Of a stretch of 48,843 nt of DNA, positions 24,393 through 32,778 are shown piece by piece (position 1 is the stretch's first letter; each line of letters starts with the position of its first letter). The notes beneath the pieces were generated by a model. The model worked only from the letters and a program-made list of their open reading frames with translations, had not been told where the DNA came from and searched no databases. The stretch covers positions 1 to 48,843 of the forward strand of contig NZ_CP072553.1 in NCBI RefSeq assembly GCF_019343495.1, given 5' to 3'. This DNA is from Acinetobacter lwoffii. GTDB lineage: Bacteria; Pseudomonadota; Gammaproteobacteria; Pseudomonadales; Moraxellaceae. The position numbers and the translations under genes are program-made.

Positions 24393-27311
24393 TTAGATTC
24401 TAGGTGTATTTCTAGGGGTAGTATTAAGATTGCTTTGCAGCTTCATCTTGTGATTAGGAGCATTCAAATTTTCTTCCGGTGCAGTAATCTTTTGCTTCAA
24501 TAACTGCTCACGGTACTCGCTATAAACTTCAGTTTTATTGCGGGCAGTAAAACGGTGTGCGCTCTGATCTTTAAACTCTGTGAAGTACCGATCTGAATAC
24601 TTAACAGAAAGTTTTTCAAATGGAATCTCATATTCCATATCATTGATTCGAGCTTTAATCATTGGTTTATCTTTCACCTTGTAGGCATCAAGAACCTTTA
24701 ATTCTGTTCCCTTCTCAAAGGTTTCTTTCTTAAAGAATCCAGTCTTGATCTGTAACCCTTCCTCAAGTTTGAGAAGCTCACCTTTTGCAATTTTCATACC
24801 TCTAATGCTACCGATCTCATCACCTAAAATAGATTTAGATTTAAGATTCGCACGAACCTCGGTAACAATTTCTTCCTTCGTGAATGTACGATTCTCTGAA
24901 GTTAAAGCATGTATCTTCGAGTTAATTCCGTATATCTCCCGCTTATCTTCAATATGGTGGCGGTGATCTTGCAGATATGCTTTGATCAATTTTTCTTGCT
25001 TGTCTACTAAAGTGAAGTCTGTAGAAAATTCTTTCTTTTCTGATCGTCCTAGAACTTTTTTGAAGTTTTCAAAAGGTGTAACTTCTTTTTCAACAGGATT
25101 GTAATTCTGATCGTATGAGATTTTACCATCTGGACGTTTAACGAATTCTTTTTCATTCGTGGTAAACGACATAGCAGAATAATTAATTTCGACATTATGT
25201 TTATGTCGGGTTAAAGCAACATAAGTTAAATTAGCATTCATGTTCTCACTCGCCACAATATAGGCATTATCAACAGTCATACCTTGTGATGAGTGAATAG
25301 TATTTGCATAACCATATTTAAATTGGTTGTATTCATTTAAATCTACTTTAATGATCTCATTATTTTTATCTGACTGAACCATCATAAATTTAATGTTATT
25401 AAGATTATCTTTTTCAAAACCGATTACTTTTGCTGTTTCACCATTACTAACTTTTAATTTTGAATCATTCTGCTTAAATACAATTTTTTCTCCAACAGTA
25501 ATTTCAATATCACCGAAAGCAGTTTTAACATGATTACCAGTAGCAGAAAGTTGACCATTTTTAATTAATACATTTCTTGCCATGCGGTTTAATTCATTCA
25601 CATCATTATTTGAATGAGCAAGCATTAACTTATTTTCGCTAGAATCTTCACTCCAAGATTTAATAGTTTTGGCTAGTGCTAGATCGTGAGATTCATATTC
25701 ATTAACAGCATTAATGGTCTTATAAATATCTAATGCTTTGTCAACTTCATGCTTAGATAACAACTTAGATGCTTCAATCATTTTCTCTGATTCCTTCGCA
25801 TATTTTTGTCGTTGTATATCTTCTAATGAAGCAATATTTTTCTTATCAAGGTTATCTTGAATATGAGCAAATGCAGAACCAGCACTAACAGCACTTAACT
25901 GATAACTATCACCAACAAGTTTTATTTGAGCATCATGCTTCTCTACGATCATGAGAAGTTTTTGCATATCTCTTGAGCCGACCATCCCCGCTTCATCTAA
26001 GATCAAGACAGTCTTATTATTGATCTCAAAGTTACCACTTTCATATCGTGCAAGGAATGAAGCAATTGTACTGCTTGGAATATTACAATCGTCAGAAATA
26101 GCTCTAGCTGTAATTGCCTGCAAAGCAATACCATGAACTTTATAATCTGAAGTTTTAAAGGCTTCAGAAACAGCACTAAGAACATAAGACTTACCAGTAC
26201 CAGCCGAACCATTTAGCAATGAGATTCGATCAGTAGAAGTCAAAGTATAATAGGCTGCTTCTTGCTCTCTATTGAATGTTCTTTTATCAGCAATTTTTAC
26301 AGCATTTAAAGTGAATTTTTCAGTTAAATTAAATGGCTTCTGTACTCGACTTTGCTCATTGGCATTGTAGATAAATGCAGAAATAGAATCTTCAATTCCG
26401 ACTAATTCTTTTGATGAGAATACAACCTTATCTTTCCCAAACAACATTGCCATATCAGGACAAGTCATTACAGCTTCATAGGCTTTAAGATATTGTTCTT
26501 GACTGTCAGTATGAGCCATAACAAAACGCTCAAGATCACGGGCAGTAAATACAGACTGATTAGAAGTTAAAGCTCTAATAACTTCCGAAGGATGCTCAAT
26601 AATAATTTCGCCATTTTGATGACGTATATTTTTTATATTTTCATTAATGAAATATTTATGATTACTAACATAATCAGCCCTGAAGTTTTGACTGGATAAT
26701 TCAAGCCCCTGAGCCTTATAACTTCTATGATCTATACGAGCATCAAGACCTAAATTTTCACAAAAATCGTTTACATGGTTAGCCCATGATAAGCGTGTAT
26801 CTGCCACAAAAACTTTAGATGAAAAATAGCGGTCTTTACCTGCCCCGCCCTTTTCAGGATTAGTCGGATTGTAGCGTTTAAAGTGTTGTACTTCATCACG
26901 ATCAATACCATCTAATTTTCTTTCACTAAACATCAAATGAATATGAGGATTTTGTTCACCATCACTTGCTAATGGGCTATGAATTGCATAGGAATATGTG
27001 AAGTTTTTACCTAAAGTCTTATCTACAAATTCCTGTACTAATTCTTCACGTTGTTCTTTATTCAATTCTCTAGGCAATGAAATTTCTAATTCAGTATAAA
27101 TACGTCCATTAATGCGTTCGTTCTTATCTGCTGACTTCCAAAAGTGAGCAGCATCTTTAGCCCAATTTGGTAAATTTCCTGATTTTATATTTTCTAAATC
27201 TTCTCTTTTGTATTTACCTTCACGGTTTATATAAGCGTAATGGCTTGCCCCTCGACTTCCCGAAGAACCATATTGCCTACCTGATTTAACTGATAAGTGA
27301 TAAATCGCCAT
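24393..27311 (-). CDS. traA: MOBQ-type relaxase with helicase domain (TraA-like)
   Basis: 972 aa from ATG 27311 (MAIYHLSVKSG), the usual start of MobA/TraA relaxases. A longer reading frame to 27389 would run through the oriT and is rejected. Residues 1-200: catalytic Tyr candidates in SHYAYINRE (Tyr25/Tyr27), His111 and the HIH pair at 123-125 that bind metal. Residues ~350-750: a RecD/TrwC-type helicase with Walker A NGSAGTGKSYVL, Walker B VLILDEAGMV and a late motif YANTIHSSQGMTVDNAY. It nicks oriT, stays bound to the 5' end and unwinds DNA for transfer. The C-terminal ~200 residues are not recognised. Confidence 0.92.
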   Translation of the reverse strand: MAIYHLSVKSGRQYGSSGSRGASHYAYINREGKYKREDLENIKSGNLPNWAKDAAHFWKSADKNERINGRIYTELEISLPRELNKEQREELVQEFVDKTLGKNFTYSYAIHSPLASDGEQNPHIHLMFSERKLDGIDRDEVQHFKRYNPTNPEKGGAGKDRYFSSKVFVADTRLSWANHVNDFCENLGLDARIDHRSYKAQGLELSSQNFRADYVSNHKYFINENIKNIRHQNGEIIIEHPSEVIRALTSNQSVFTARDLERFVMAHTDSQEQYLKAYEAVMTCPDMAMLFGKDKVVFSSKELVGIEDSISAFIYNANEQSRVQKPFNLTEKFTLNAVKIADKRTFNREQEAAYYTLTSTDRISLLNGSAGTGKSYVLSAVSEAFKTSDYKVHGIALQAITARAISDDCNIPSSTIASFLARYESGNFEINNKTVLILDEAGMVGSRDMQKLLMIVEKHDAQIKLVGDSYQLSAVSAGSAFAHIQDNLDKKNIASLEDIQRQKYAKESEKMIEASKLLSKHEVDKALDIYKTINAVNEYESHDLALAKTIKSWSEDSSENKLMLAHSNNDVNELNRMARNVLIKNGQLSATGNHVKTAFGDIEITVGEKIVFKQNDSKLKVSNGETAKVIGFEKDNLNNIKFMMVQSDKNNEIIKVDLNEYNQFKYGYANTIHSSQGMTVDNAYIVASENMNANLTYVALTRHKHNVEINYSAMSFTTNEKEFVKRPDGKISYDQNYNPVEKEVTPFENFKKVLGRSEKKEFSTDFTLVDKQEKLIKAYLQDHRHHIEDKREIYGINSKIHALTSENRTFTKEEIVTEVRANLKSKSILGDEIGSIRGMKIAKGELLKLEEGLQIKTGFFKKETFEKGTELKVLDAYKVKDKPMIKARINDMEYEIPFEKLSVKYSDRYFTEFKDQSAHRFTARNKTEVYSEYREQLLKQKITAPEENLNAPNHKMKLQSNLNTTPRNTPRI

Positions 27312-27340
27312 AATTCGCCTATTTTGAATCTGCTTTTTTT

Positions 27341-27375
27341 GTTTCTCGGAGAGAAACGCGGAAGCGTGCATTCCA
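27341..27375 (+). other. Candidate origin of transfer (oriT), RSF1010/MOBQ-like
   Basis: GTTTCTC-GGA-GAGAAAC (27341-27357) is followed by GCGGAAGCGTGCATTCC. RSF1010/R1162 oriT has the same plan: a hairpin GTTTCTC-GAA-GAGAAAC, then CGGTAAATGCG and the nick. By analogy the nick lies on the + strand near 27370, making coordinates above it the leading region. It sits 30 bp upstream of the relaxase start. Confidence 0.75.
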
Positions 27376-27765
27376 ACTGCTGTTGTCATGATAACTTCAA
27401 TATATATTCGCTACAAGGTGATAACCCATAGTTCAGAAAACCCAAATCTGAGTATCTATAAGGGACATGATTAATAAGGATTTTTTTAAGCTAAAAACTG
27501 TAATTTTTTGTTATTAGATATACATTAGAATATTTTTTAAACTAAAGGACTGAAAGCCAATTTTAAGATTTTAAAAATCCTATAAAAAATGATCACCTGG
27601 CTAAATAATTTTTAAATCTAAGACATATTCAGAATAAATATTTCTTTAATTAGAAAAGTCAGAAATTAATAATTTAATATGATTTTTGTTGTTTAGTGCT
27701 GTAATAGATTTCCTCTATTTTTAGTTATGCTATGATTTAAAAATATTGAAAATGAGGAAGTGGCA
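27376..27765. promoter_or_regulatory. AT-rich divergent intergenic region beside oriT
   Basis: No gene. It separates the relaxase (minus) from the TraD-like gene (plus). Near 27731 TATGAT is a plausible -10 for the plus gene. GATTTT-A-AAAATC (near 27568) is a short palindrome. Relaxosome proteins may bind here. Confidence 0.4.
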
Positions 27766-28296
27766 ATGGCTATCGAAAATCTAAAATTTACTGAAGATCA
27801 AAAAAAGTTTGTAACTGATGAAATCTCTCGTTTGAAGGGACTAGAGAATAGAAACCAAACTGAAGATTTAATTTTGTCACTTGTTAAAAGTATTGAATCA
27901 GGCTCACCAACAAAGCAGCAAATTAGTTCATTTGAACGTGTAATGAAAAATGAATTTAAAAAACATAAAGCGCGTTTAGAATTAGAAAAAATTAAGGAAG
28001 ATGAAAAAAAACTTTTAGCTAGTTTGAAAAAAGATGCTCAAGCTGCTCAAGTTAAAGATCGCAAAAAACGTGAACATAAATTAATTTCAATTGGTGCGCT
28101 TTTTGAAATGGTAGATTTCCCAACTGAAGATAAAGGAATTATTACTGGTGTTCTTTTAAAGGCTCTTGAATCATATAAATCCAATCTTCAACATTTTGAC
28201 AGTTTAAAAATTGCTGGTGACAAATTTATTGCTGATCGGGAACAATCGAAAAAATCTAAATCAACTCTAGTTGATAATTCAGGCTCTACAAATTAA
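27766..28296 (+). CDS. TraD/MobC-like relaxosome accessory protein
   Basis: About 176 aa from ATG 27766 (GAGGAAG at 27754); the GTG at 27760 overlaps that ribosome site. The N-terminal ~110 residues are charged and coiled-coil-like (KNEFKKHKARLELEKIKEDE). The later segment DRKKREHKLISIGALFEMV followed by IITGVLLKAL matches the small Ti-type TraD family (RKxRxxxLIxLGxLVxKA...LLGALL). These proteins accompany MOBQ relaxases. Divergent from the relaxase across oriT. Confidence 0.7.
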   Translation: MAIENLKFTEDQKKFVTDEISRLKGLENRNQTEDLILSLVKSIESGSPTKQQISSFERVMKNEFKKHKARLELEKIKEDEKKLLASLKKDAQAAQVKDRKKREHKLISIGALFEMVDFPTEDKGIITGVLLKALESYKSNLQHFDSLKIAGDKFIADREQSKKSKSTLVDNSGSTN

Positions 28297-28338
28297 AGAA
28301 TATTCAAACTGGTAAAAATATAATTTAATTCTTTCCAT

Positions 28339-28520
28339 TCGCAACCCTGCGGGATTGCTTTGTTAATCCCGCTTATAGGTTACATGGAAGTAGTTGCGGG
28401 TCTGCGGTCAGCTAGCCAAAATCACAGATTTTGTCTGCTTCGCTTGCCCCATTCAACGGTAATCAGAGAAGGGAGGATTTTTCAGGTTTTTTCAGTTCGC
28501 AAAGTAGACACTTTGCTCTG
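28339..28520. repeat. Long inverted repeat element A, multi-hairpin, non-coding
   Basis: 182 bp that match the reverse complement of 39961-40138 over nearly the whole length. Internal hairpins: GCGGGATT...AATCCCGC, AAAATC-ACA-GATTTT, and GCAAAGT-AGAC-ACTTTGC. No ORF. Conserved hairpins suggest function as single-stranded DNA or RNA. Confidence 0.85.
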
Positions 28521-28529
28521 CCCTATCGT

Positions 28530-28940
28530 TTAGGATTCAATATCTTTTTTTGAAAATTCAAAATAAATTAAATCTTTTTTACCTAGCTCAACCATTATTG
28601 AATTATAAAAATTGACAGGTAAATTTATAAATTCCTGATGCTCCGACCATAGTGCTTGTTCACCTTTGAATAGATATTTATATCTTGGATTACCAAGTTC
28701 TATACGCTCTTTTTCTTTTGCAATTACTTCCGACCTGATTGCATTAAGCATATCTACAATTTGAATTGCTTTAGGGTCAATTTGATATTCCCTAGAGCTT
28801 TTCCCATTAATCCAAAGTTGAGCATCACGGCTATTGTATTTAGTTTCTTCCGTGTGGACTACCTTGTAAAATTCAATTATTTGCTCTGGGCTGTATAAAC
28901 CATTTCTGAAGCATTCAATTTTGAATTGAGCATTATTCAT
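28530..28940 (-). CDS. Unknown leading-region protein (136 aa)
   Basis: 136 aa, basic-acidic mix, with WINGKSSREYQIDPKAIQIV and a C-terminal VELGKKDLIYFEFSKKD. No domain recognised. It is the first minus-strand gene after oriT in the predicted entry direction and has its own promoter (TATAAT near 28963 on the minus strand). A 14-bp inverted repeat (28982/29015) lies upstream; it does not carry the shared module. Candidate early-expressed gene. Confidence 0.7.
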   Translation of the reverse strand: MNNAQFKIECFRNGLYSPEQIIEFYKVVHTEETKYNSRDAQLWINGKSSREYQIDPKAIQIVDMLNAIRSEVIAKEKERIELGNPRYKYLFKGEQALWSEHQEFINLPVNFYNSIMVELGKKDLIYFEFSKKDIES

Positions 28941-28981
28941 TTTTTCAGTTCCTTAATATTCATTATATGATACGCAATGAA

Positions 28982-29028
28982 CCGCATTTTTTTGAAGCAT
29001 TAGAAATCTAAACATCAAAAAAATGCGG
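28982..29028 (-). promoter_or_regulatory. 14-bp inverted repeat before the 136-aa gene
   Basis: CCGCATTTTTTTGA (28982-28995) and TCAAAAAAATGCGG (29015-29028), loop 19. It lies just upstream of the -10 near 28958-28963 and was nearly hit by the IS30 insertion at 29042. Possible operator or single-strand promoter fold. Confidence 0.5.
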
Positions 29029-29041
29029 GTGACTATTACCC

Positions 29042-30128
29042 GGCAGAGTAAAACTTGAAGTGCGACATAAACCACCTAATTAATTTAAAGGGTTTATGGA
29101 GTATATAAAATTGTCATACCATCATCTTAACTTTGAAGATCGTACTGCATTAATGCTTGAGTCAAGAAAAGAAGGCTTTTCAGCCAGAAAATTTGCTGAA
29201 CTCATTAAAAGACATCCTAGTACGATCTATCGTGAGCTTAAAAGAAATAGCATCAATGACGTTTATCAAGCTCGATATGCTTCTGATAACACCTTCGCTA
29301 GACGTAGACGTGGTCACAGAAAACTCAAAATCGATTCAATCCTCTGGAAATTTATTGTTGAAGCGATCCGTTGTTTATGGTCTCCTCAGCAAATAGCAAA
29401 GCGTTTAAAGACATTTCCTGATTTGGATCAAACAATGAATGTAAGCCATACAACGATTTATTCAACGATACGCGCATTACCAAAGGGTGAGTTGAAAAAA
29501 GACTTATTATCCTGTCTGCGTCATGAAAATAAAAAGCGAAAAGCTAACGGTGAACCTAAAAAAGATTCTATATTACAGGATATTAAAACTATTCATGAGC
29601 GCCCAGCCGAAGTTCAAGAAAGAAAAATACCGGGTCATTGGGAAGCTGATTTAATTAAAGGTAAAGACAATAAAAGTTCGATAGCAACACTTATTGAACG
29701 AAATACACGGCTCTGTATCTTGGCAACATTACCTGATGCAAAGGCAGAATCAGTGCGCAAGGCTTTAACTGAAGCTCTGAAATATTTACCTGCAGAACTG
29801 CGTAAAACGTTGACCTATGACCGTGGACGCGAGATGGCAGAACATAAAATACTTGAAGAAGATTTAGGCATAGATGTATATTTCTGTGACCCACATTCAC
29901 CCTGGCAAAAAGGCACATGCGAAAATATGAATGGTTTAATTAGGCAATATTTACCTAAAGGGATTGATTTAAATCAGGCAGATCAGCATTATTTAAATCA
30001 AGTTGCCATGTCACTGAATACTCGTCCTAGAAAAGCGTTAGATTGGCTTACACCATTAGAGAAATTTGCTCAGCTTGTTGATTATCATAAGACTTTTCAA
30101 ACTGTCGCACCTCATGTTTGAATTCGCC
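29042..30128 (+). mobile_element. IS30-family element, copy A (1087 bp)
   Basis: Ends are imperfect inverted repeats: GGCAGAGTAAAACTTGAAGT at 29042, and from 30128 inward GGCGAATTCAAACATGAGGT, both followed by GCGACA. An almost identical copy lies in the same direction at 32779-33865. The outer flanks of the pair show CCC on both sides (29039-29041 and 33866-33868), so the whole 29042-33865 block could have moved as a 4.8-kb composite transposon. Confidence 0.9.
29096..30121 (+). CDS. IS30-family transposase (copy A)
   Basis: 341 aa. The N-terminal HTH (GFSARKFAELIKRHPSTIYRELKRN) is followed by the rve-type DDE domain: GHWEADLIKGKDNKSSIATLIERNTR with the first Asp, TYDRGREMAEH, and PHSPWQKGTCENMNGLIRQYLPKG with the catalytic Glu region. 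Full family length and uninterrupted. It differs from copy B at a few residues (Ala/Ser in RGREM, KTFQ/MAFE near the end). Confidence 0.95.
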   Translation: MEYIKLSYHHLNFEDRTALMLESRKEGFSARKFAELIKRHPSTIYRELKRNSINDVYQARYASDNTFARRRRGHRKLKIDSILWKFIVEAIRCLWSPQQIAKRLKTFPDLDQTMNVSHTTIYSTIRALPKGELKKDLLSCLRHENKKRKANGEPKKDSILQDIKTIHERPAEVQERKIPGHWEADLIKGKDNKSSIATLIERNTRLCILATLPDAKAESVRKALTEALKYLPAELRKTLTYDRGREMAEHKILEEDLGIDVYFCDPHSPWQKGTCENMNGLIRQYLPKGIDLNQADQHYLNQVAMSLNTRPRKALDWLTPLEKFAQLVDYHKTFQTVAPHV

Positions 30129-30478
30129 CTAATATAAAAGCTTATTTTCAATAAAAAACACATCATAATACCCCCTTGCCTTTTAACCACAAAAATATTG
30201 AAGTTATTATTTAGAAGCAATTAATAGAAAAATAAACAAATCTTTTTTAAACAAGCTACTAATAAAAATATCTCCATCGAAAATAAAGTATAAAAATTCA
30301 AAAACCATTTAATAAAGTATCAATAGAGTTAAAATACATATAGCTTACTTTTAATTTTAAAGAGGAATACAAGAAATAATTTCTTGTATTCCTGTTATAA
30401 GATTGGGAGAACCAAGTTGATAATTTCACCCATTTCTTTGGATCTATTAATTTAAGTTTCGACTTTACTTATTTGAGC
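30129..30478. other. Gene-free spacer downstream of the alkyl sulfatase
   Basis: AT-rich, no ORF of note. A 14-bp perfect stem AGGAATACAAGAAA/TTTCTTGTATTCCT (30363-30393, loop TAA) may end transcription of the sulfatase, though without a T tract on the minus strand. Confidence 0.5.
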
Positions 30479-32434
30479 TTAGCCATTTGGTCGAGTCACA
30501 ATCGGGAAAATTGAATCTGGACGTTTAAACATTGCAAAGAATTTTCCAATTTTCAGTGGATTACCTTTGACTTTACTGTCTTTAGAAAGCAGGACTTTTA
30601 CCCCTTCTATTTGACCTGTAATCATTTTTAGATATAAGGGCTTGGTTAAGGTTAATGTAGGGCAATCCAATGCCAAATCTTTACTTTCATCATAACGCTT
30701 AAACTGCATGACTGAGTTTTCAACCCATAATGAAAAATGCTCTTTGGTATCCGACAAAACCAGATTGATACACTGGTTTTCATTTTTTAAATTTTCCACA
30801 TCTAAATTTGTCGCCATAGCTTCAAGAAATCTTTCAGTTGGTGTATGAATCAATAAATCACTCGGATCAGAAGTATTTTGTAGGGGTACATTATTTTGTA
30901 GCTCTTGAGCGCCCACCAAAAAGAAATTACGCCAAGTTGAAGCCTCAGCAGCATAGCCCAATTGACGATAAGTATTCGCCAATAAGTCTTTTGCTTGTTG
31001 GTTTTGAGGGTTATTCAACACAATATGTTTTAAAATCTCGGCAGCCCATCTATAGTCAGCTTGAGCGTAGGCATCCCGCGCATTTTTCAATGCATTGTTC
31101 TCCCCACCTGCTAACTCAATATATTTTTTTGCAACAGCTTTAGGGGGTAATGGATCTAAATTGGAAGGATGGGCATCGAACCATCCCATATAATATTGGT
31201 ATACTGCTTTTACATTATGTTTTAGGGTTCCATAATAGCCATGAGCATATAGTTTTTGATCAAGTGCCGCTGGAAGCTTAATTTTTTCGGCAATTTCAGC
31301 GCCATTAAAACCAGAGTTCATATATCTCACCGTCTGATCATGCGTGAACTTATAAACATCTCGCTGGGTTTTAATAAAATCTTGAATATTGTCATTGCCC
31401 CAGACAGGCCAATGATGCTGTGCAATCAATACATCGGATGCTTTGGCATGCTGCATTGCTTGGTCTAGATAGCCCACCCATTTTAAGGCATCACGGACTT
31501 TAGCACCCCGAAGGGTATAAAGATTATGCATGGTATGAGATAGAATTTCTGCGCCGTTATAAAGTTTCAATGATGGGATAGAGAACGTTAATTCTGCTGG
31601 TGCTTCTGAACCCGGCACGTTATAAAACACAAAATCCAAGCCATCAACCGTCATTTTCTGTTCTGGTTGAGTGATCAGTTGTGTAGGCTCAAGGATGCCC
31701 ATTTTTCCCACAGCAACAGCCTTACCTAAACCTGTATCCACCAATCCTTCCGCATTTTTAGGTAGAAAAGTTCCATACATATAAGTCGCACGACGTATCA
31801 TGGCTGAACCTGCCATCACATTTTCACTGGTCGCTTCTTCCATAAAGCCTTTTGGCGCAATAATTGGAGTTTTTCTAGCGTTAATTTCTTCGCTAGAAAG
31901 AACGCCTAATGCACCACCAAAATGATCGATATGGCTATGGGTAAAGATAATGGCTGAAATTTTTTGCTCACCTAAATGCTGTCTAGCAAATTTAAGTGCT
32001 GCTTCAGCCGTTTCTTTAGAGGTTAATGTATCCACAATAATCCAGCCAGTATCACCCTGAATGATGGTCATATTTGCCAAATCAAAACCACGAATTTGCC
32101 AAACTCGATCTGTTACTTTAAATAGCCCAACATTGTTGTTTAATTTTGCTTGTCGCCATAGAGTGGGATTAACGGTATTTGGTGCTTGATCTTGTAAAAA
32201 ACTAAATGCATCAAAATCCCAGATAACATTGCCTTTCTCACTTTTAATTTGACCTGTTGGCTTGGCAATAAAGCCCTTTTGAGCCTGATTAAACTCAGTC
32301 ATATCCTCTAAGTTATACTTCGCCTTATATGTATTATTTGATTCAATGACCGCTTTTTCTACTACAGTATTTGCTGCAAAAACAGAAAATGGCAGAATAA
32401 GCATCAATGAAACTGTTAAAAACTTAATTTTCAT
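30479..32434 (-). CDS. Alkyl sulfatase, metallo-beta-lactamase fold (SdsA1-like)
   Basis: About 651 aa from ATG 32434, where AAGGAAAG gives a ribosome site and the signal peptide MKIKFLTVSLMLILPFSVFA begins; the ATG at 32470 only adds 12 residues before it. The zinc-binding motif is THSHIDHFGG, and TMHNLYTLRGAKVRD, AQHHWPVWGN and the HGYYGTLKHN region match SDS hydrolases. The C-terminal ~130 residues are the SCP2-like alkyl-sulfatase domain. It hydrolyses alkyl sulfates such as SDS to alcohols in the periplasm. Two IS30 copies frame it. Confidence 0.93.
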   Translation of the reverse strand: MKIKFLTVSLMLILPFSVFAANTVVEKAVIESNNTYKAKYNLEDMTEFNQAQKGFIAKPTGQIKSEKGNVIWDFDAFSFLQDQAPNTVNPTLWRQAKLNNNVGLFKVTDRVWQIRGFDLANMTIIQGDTGWIIVDTLTSKETAEAALKFARQHLGEQKISAIIFTHSHIDHFGGALGVLSSEEINARKTPIIAPKGFMEEATSENVMAGSAMIRRATYMYGTFLPKNAEGLVDTGLGKAVAVGKMGILEPTQLITQPEQKMTVDGLDFVFYNVPGSEAPAELTFSIPSLKLYNGAEILSHTMHNLYTLRGAKVRDALKWVGYLDQAMQHAKASDVLIAQHHWPVWGNDNIQDFIKTQRDVYKFTHDQTVRYMNSGFNGAEIAEKIKLPAALDQKLYAHGYYGTLKHNVKAVYQYYMGWFDAHPSNLDPLPPKAVAKKYIELAGGENNALKNARDAYAQADYRWAAEILKHIVLNNPQNQQAKDLLANTYRQLGYAAEASTWRNFFLVGAQELQNNVPLQNTSDPSDLLIHTPTERFLEAMATNLDVENLKNENQCINLVLSDTKEHFSLWVENSVMQFKRYDESKDLALDCPTLTLTKPLYLKMITGQIEGVKVLLSKDSKVKGNPLKIGKFFAMFKRPDSIFPIVTRPNG

Positions 32435-32451
32435 CTTCTTTCCTTTTTTTA

Positions 32452-32480
32452 AATAGAGGCGGTCCCACATGTTTGAACAA
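32452..32480 (-). promoter_or_regulatory. Possible promoter of the alkyl sulfatase at an IS3 end
   Basis: On the minus strand TTGTTC (32475-32480) and TCTATT (32452-32457) are 17 bp apart, with the IS3 remnant just upstream. The hybrid location is suggestive only. Confidence 0.4.
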
Positions 32481-32515
32481 CTAAAAGCTTATTTATAAGT
32501 GATACTCTGCTCTAG

Positions 32516-32778
32516 TTAAGCTACCTTATTTTGTTGTGGTAGCTGGTCATAGTAAAACTCATCTGGAGTCATTTTGTCCAGACTCGAATGAGGTCGTTTC
32601 AAATTATAAAATTCAAAATATGCGTTTAATTGCTTCTTCGCATCCAAAACATTGCTGTAGGCTTTGAGATACACCTCTTCATATTTAACGCTCCGCCATA
32701 ATCGTTCAACCATCACATTATCAACCCATCGACCTTTACCATCCATGCTGATTTGGATGTCATTTGATTTCAATACAT
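32516..32778 (-). pseudogene. 3' remnant of an IS3-family transposase (OrfB), cut by IS30 copy B
   Basis: About 87 residues remain, from HVLKSNDIQISMDGKGRWVD to QLPQQNKVA. The segments VMVERLWRSVKYEEVYLKAY and YFEFYNLKRPHSSLDKMTP are the classic C-terminus of an IS3-family integrase-type transposase. The 5' part is gone because the IS30 copy begins at 32779; the ATG at 32812 lies in the IS30 end. It shows that the sulfatase was next to an IS3 element before IS30 arrived. Confidence 0.9.

Noticed and set aside
27312..27389. Longer N-terminus of the relaxase
   Set aside because: It would translate the oriT hairpin; the family start MAIYHLSVK at 27311 has the right context.
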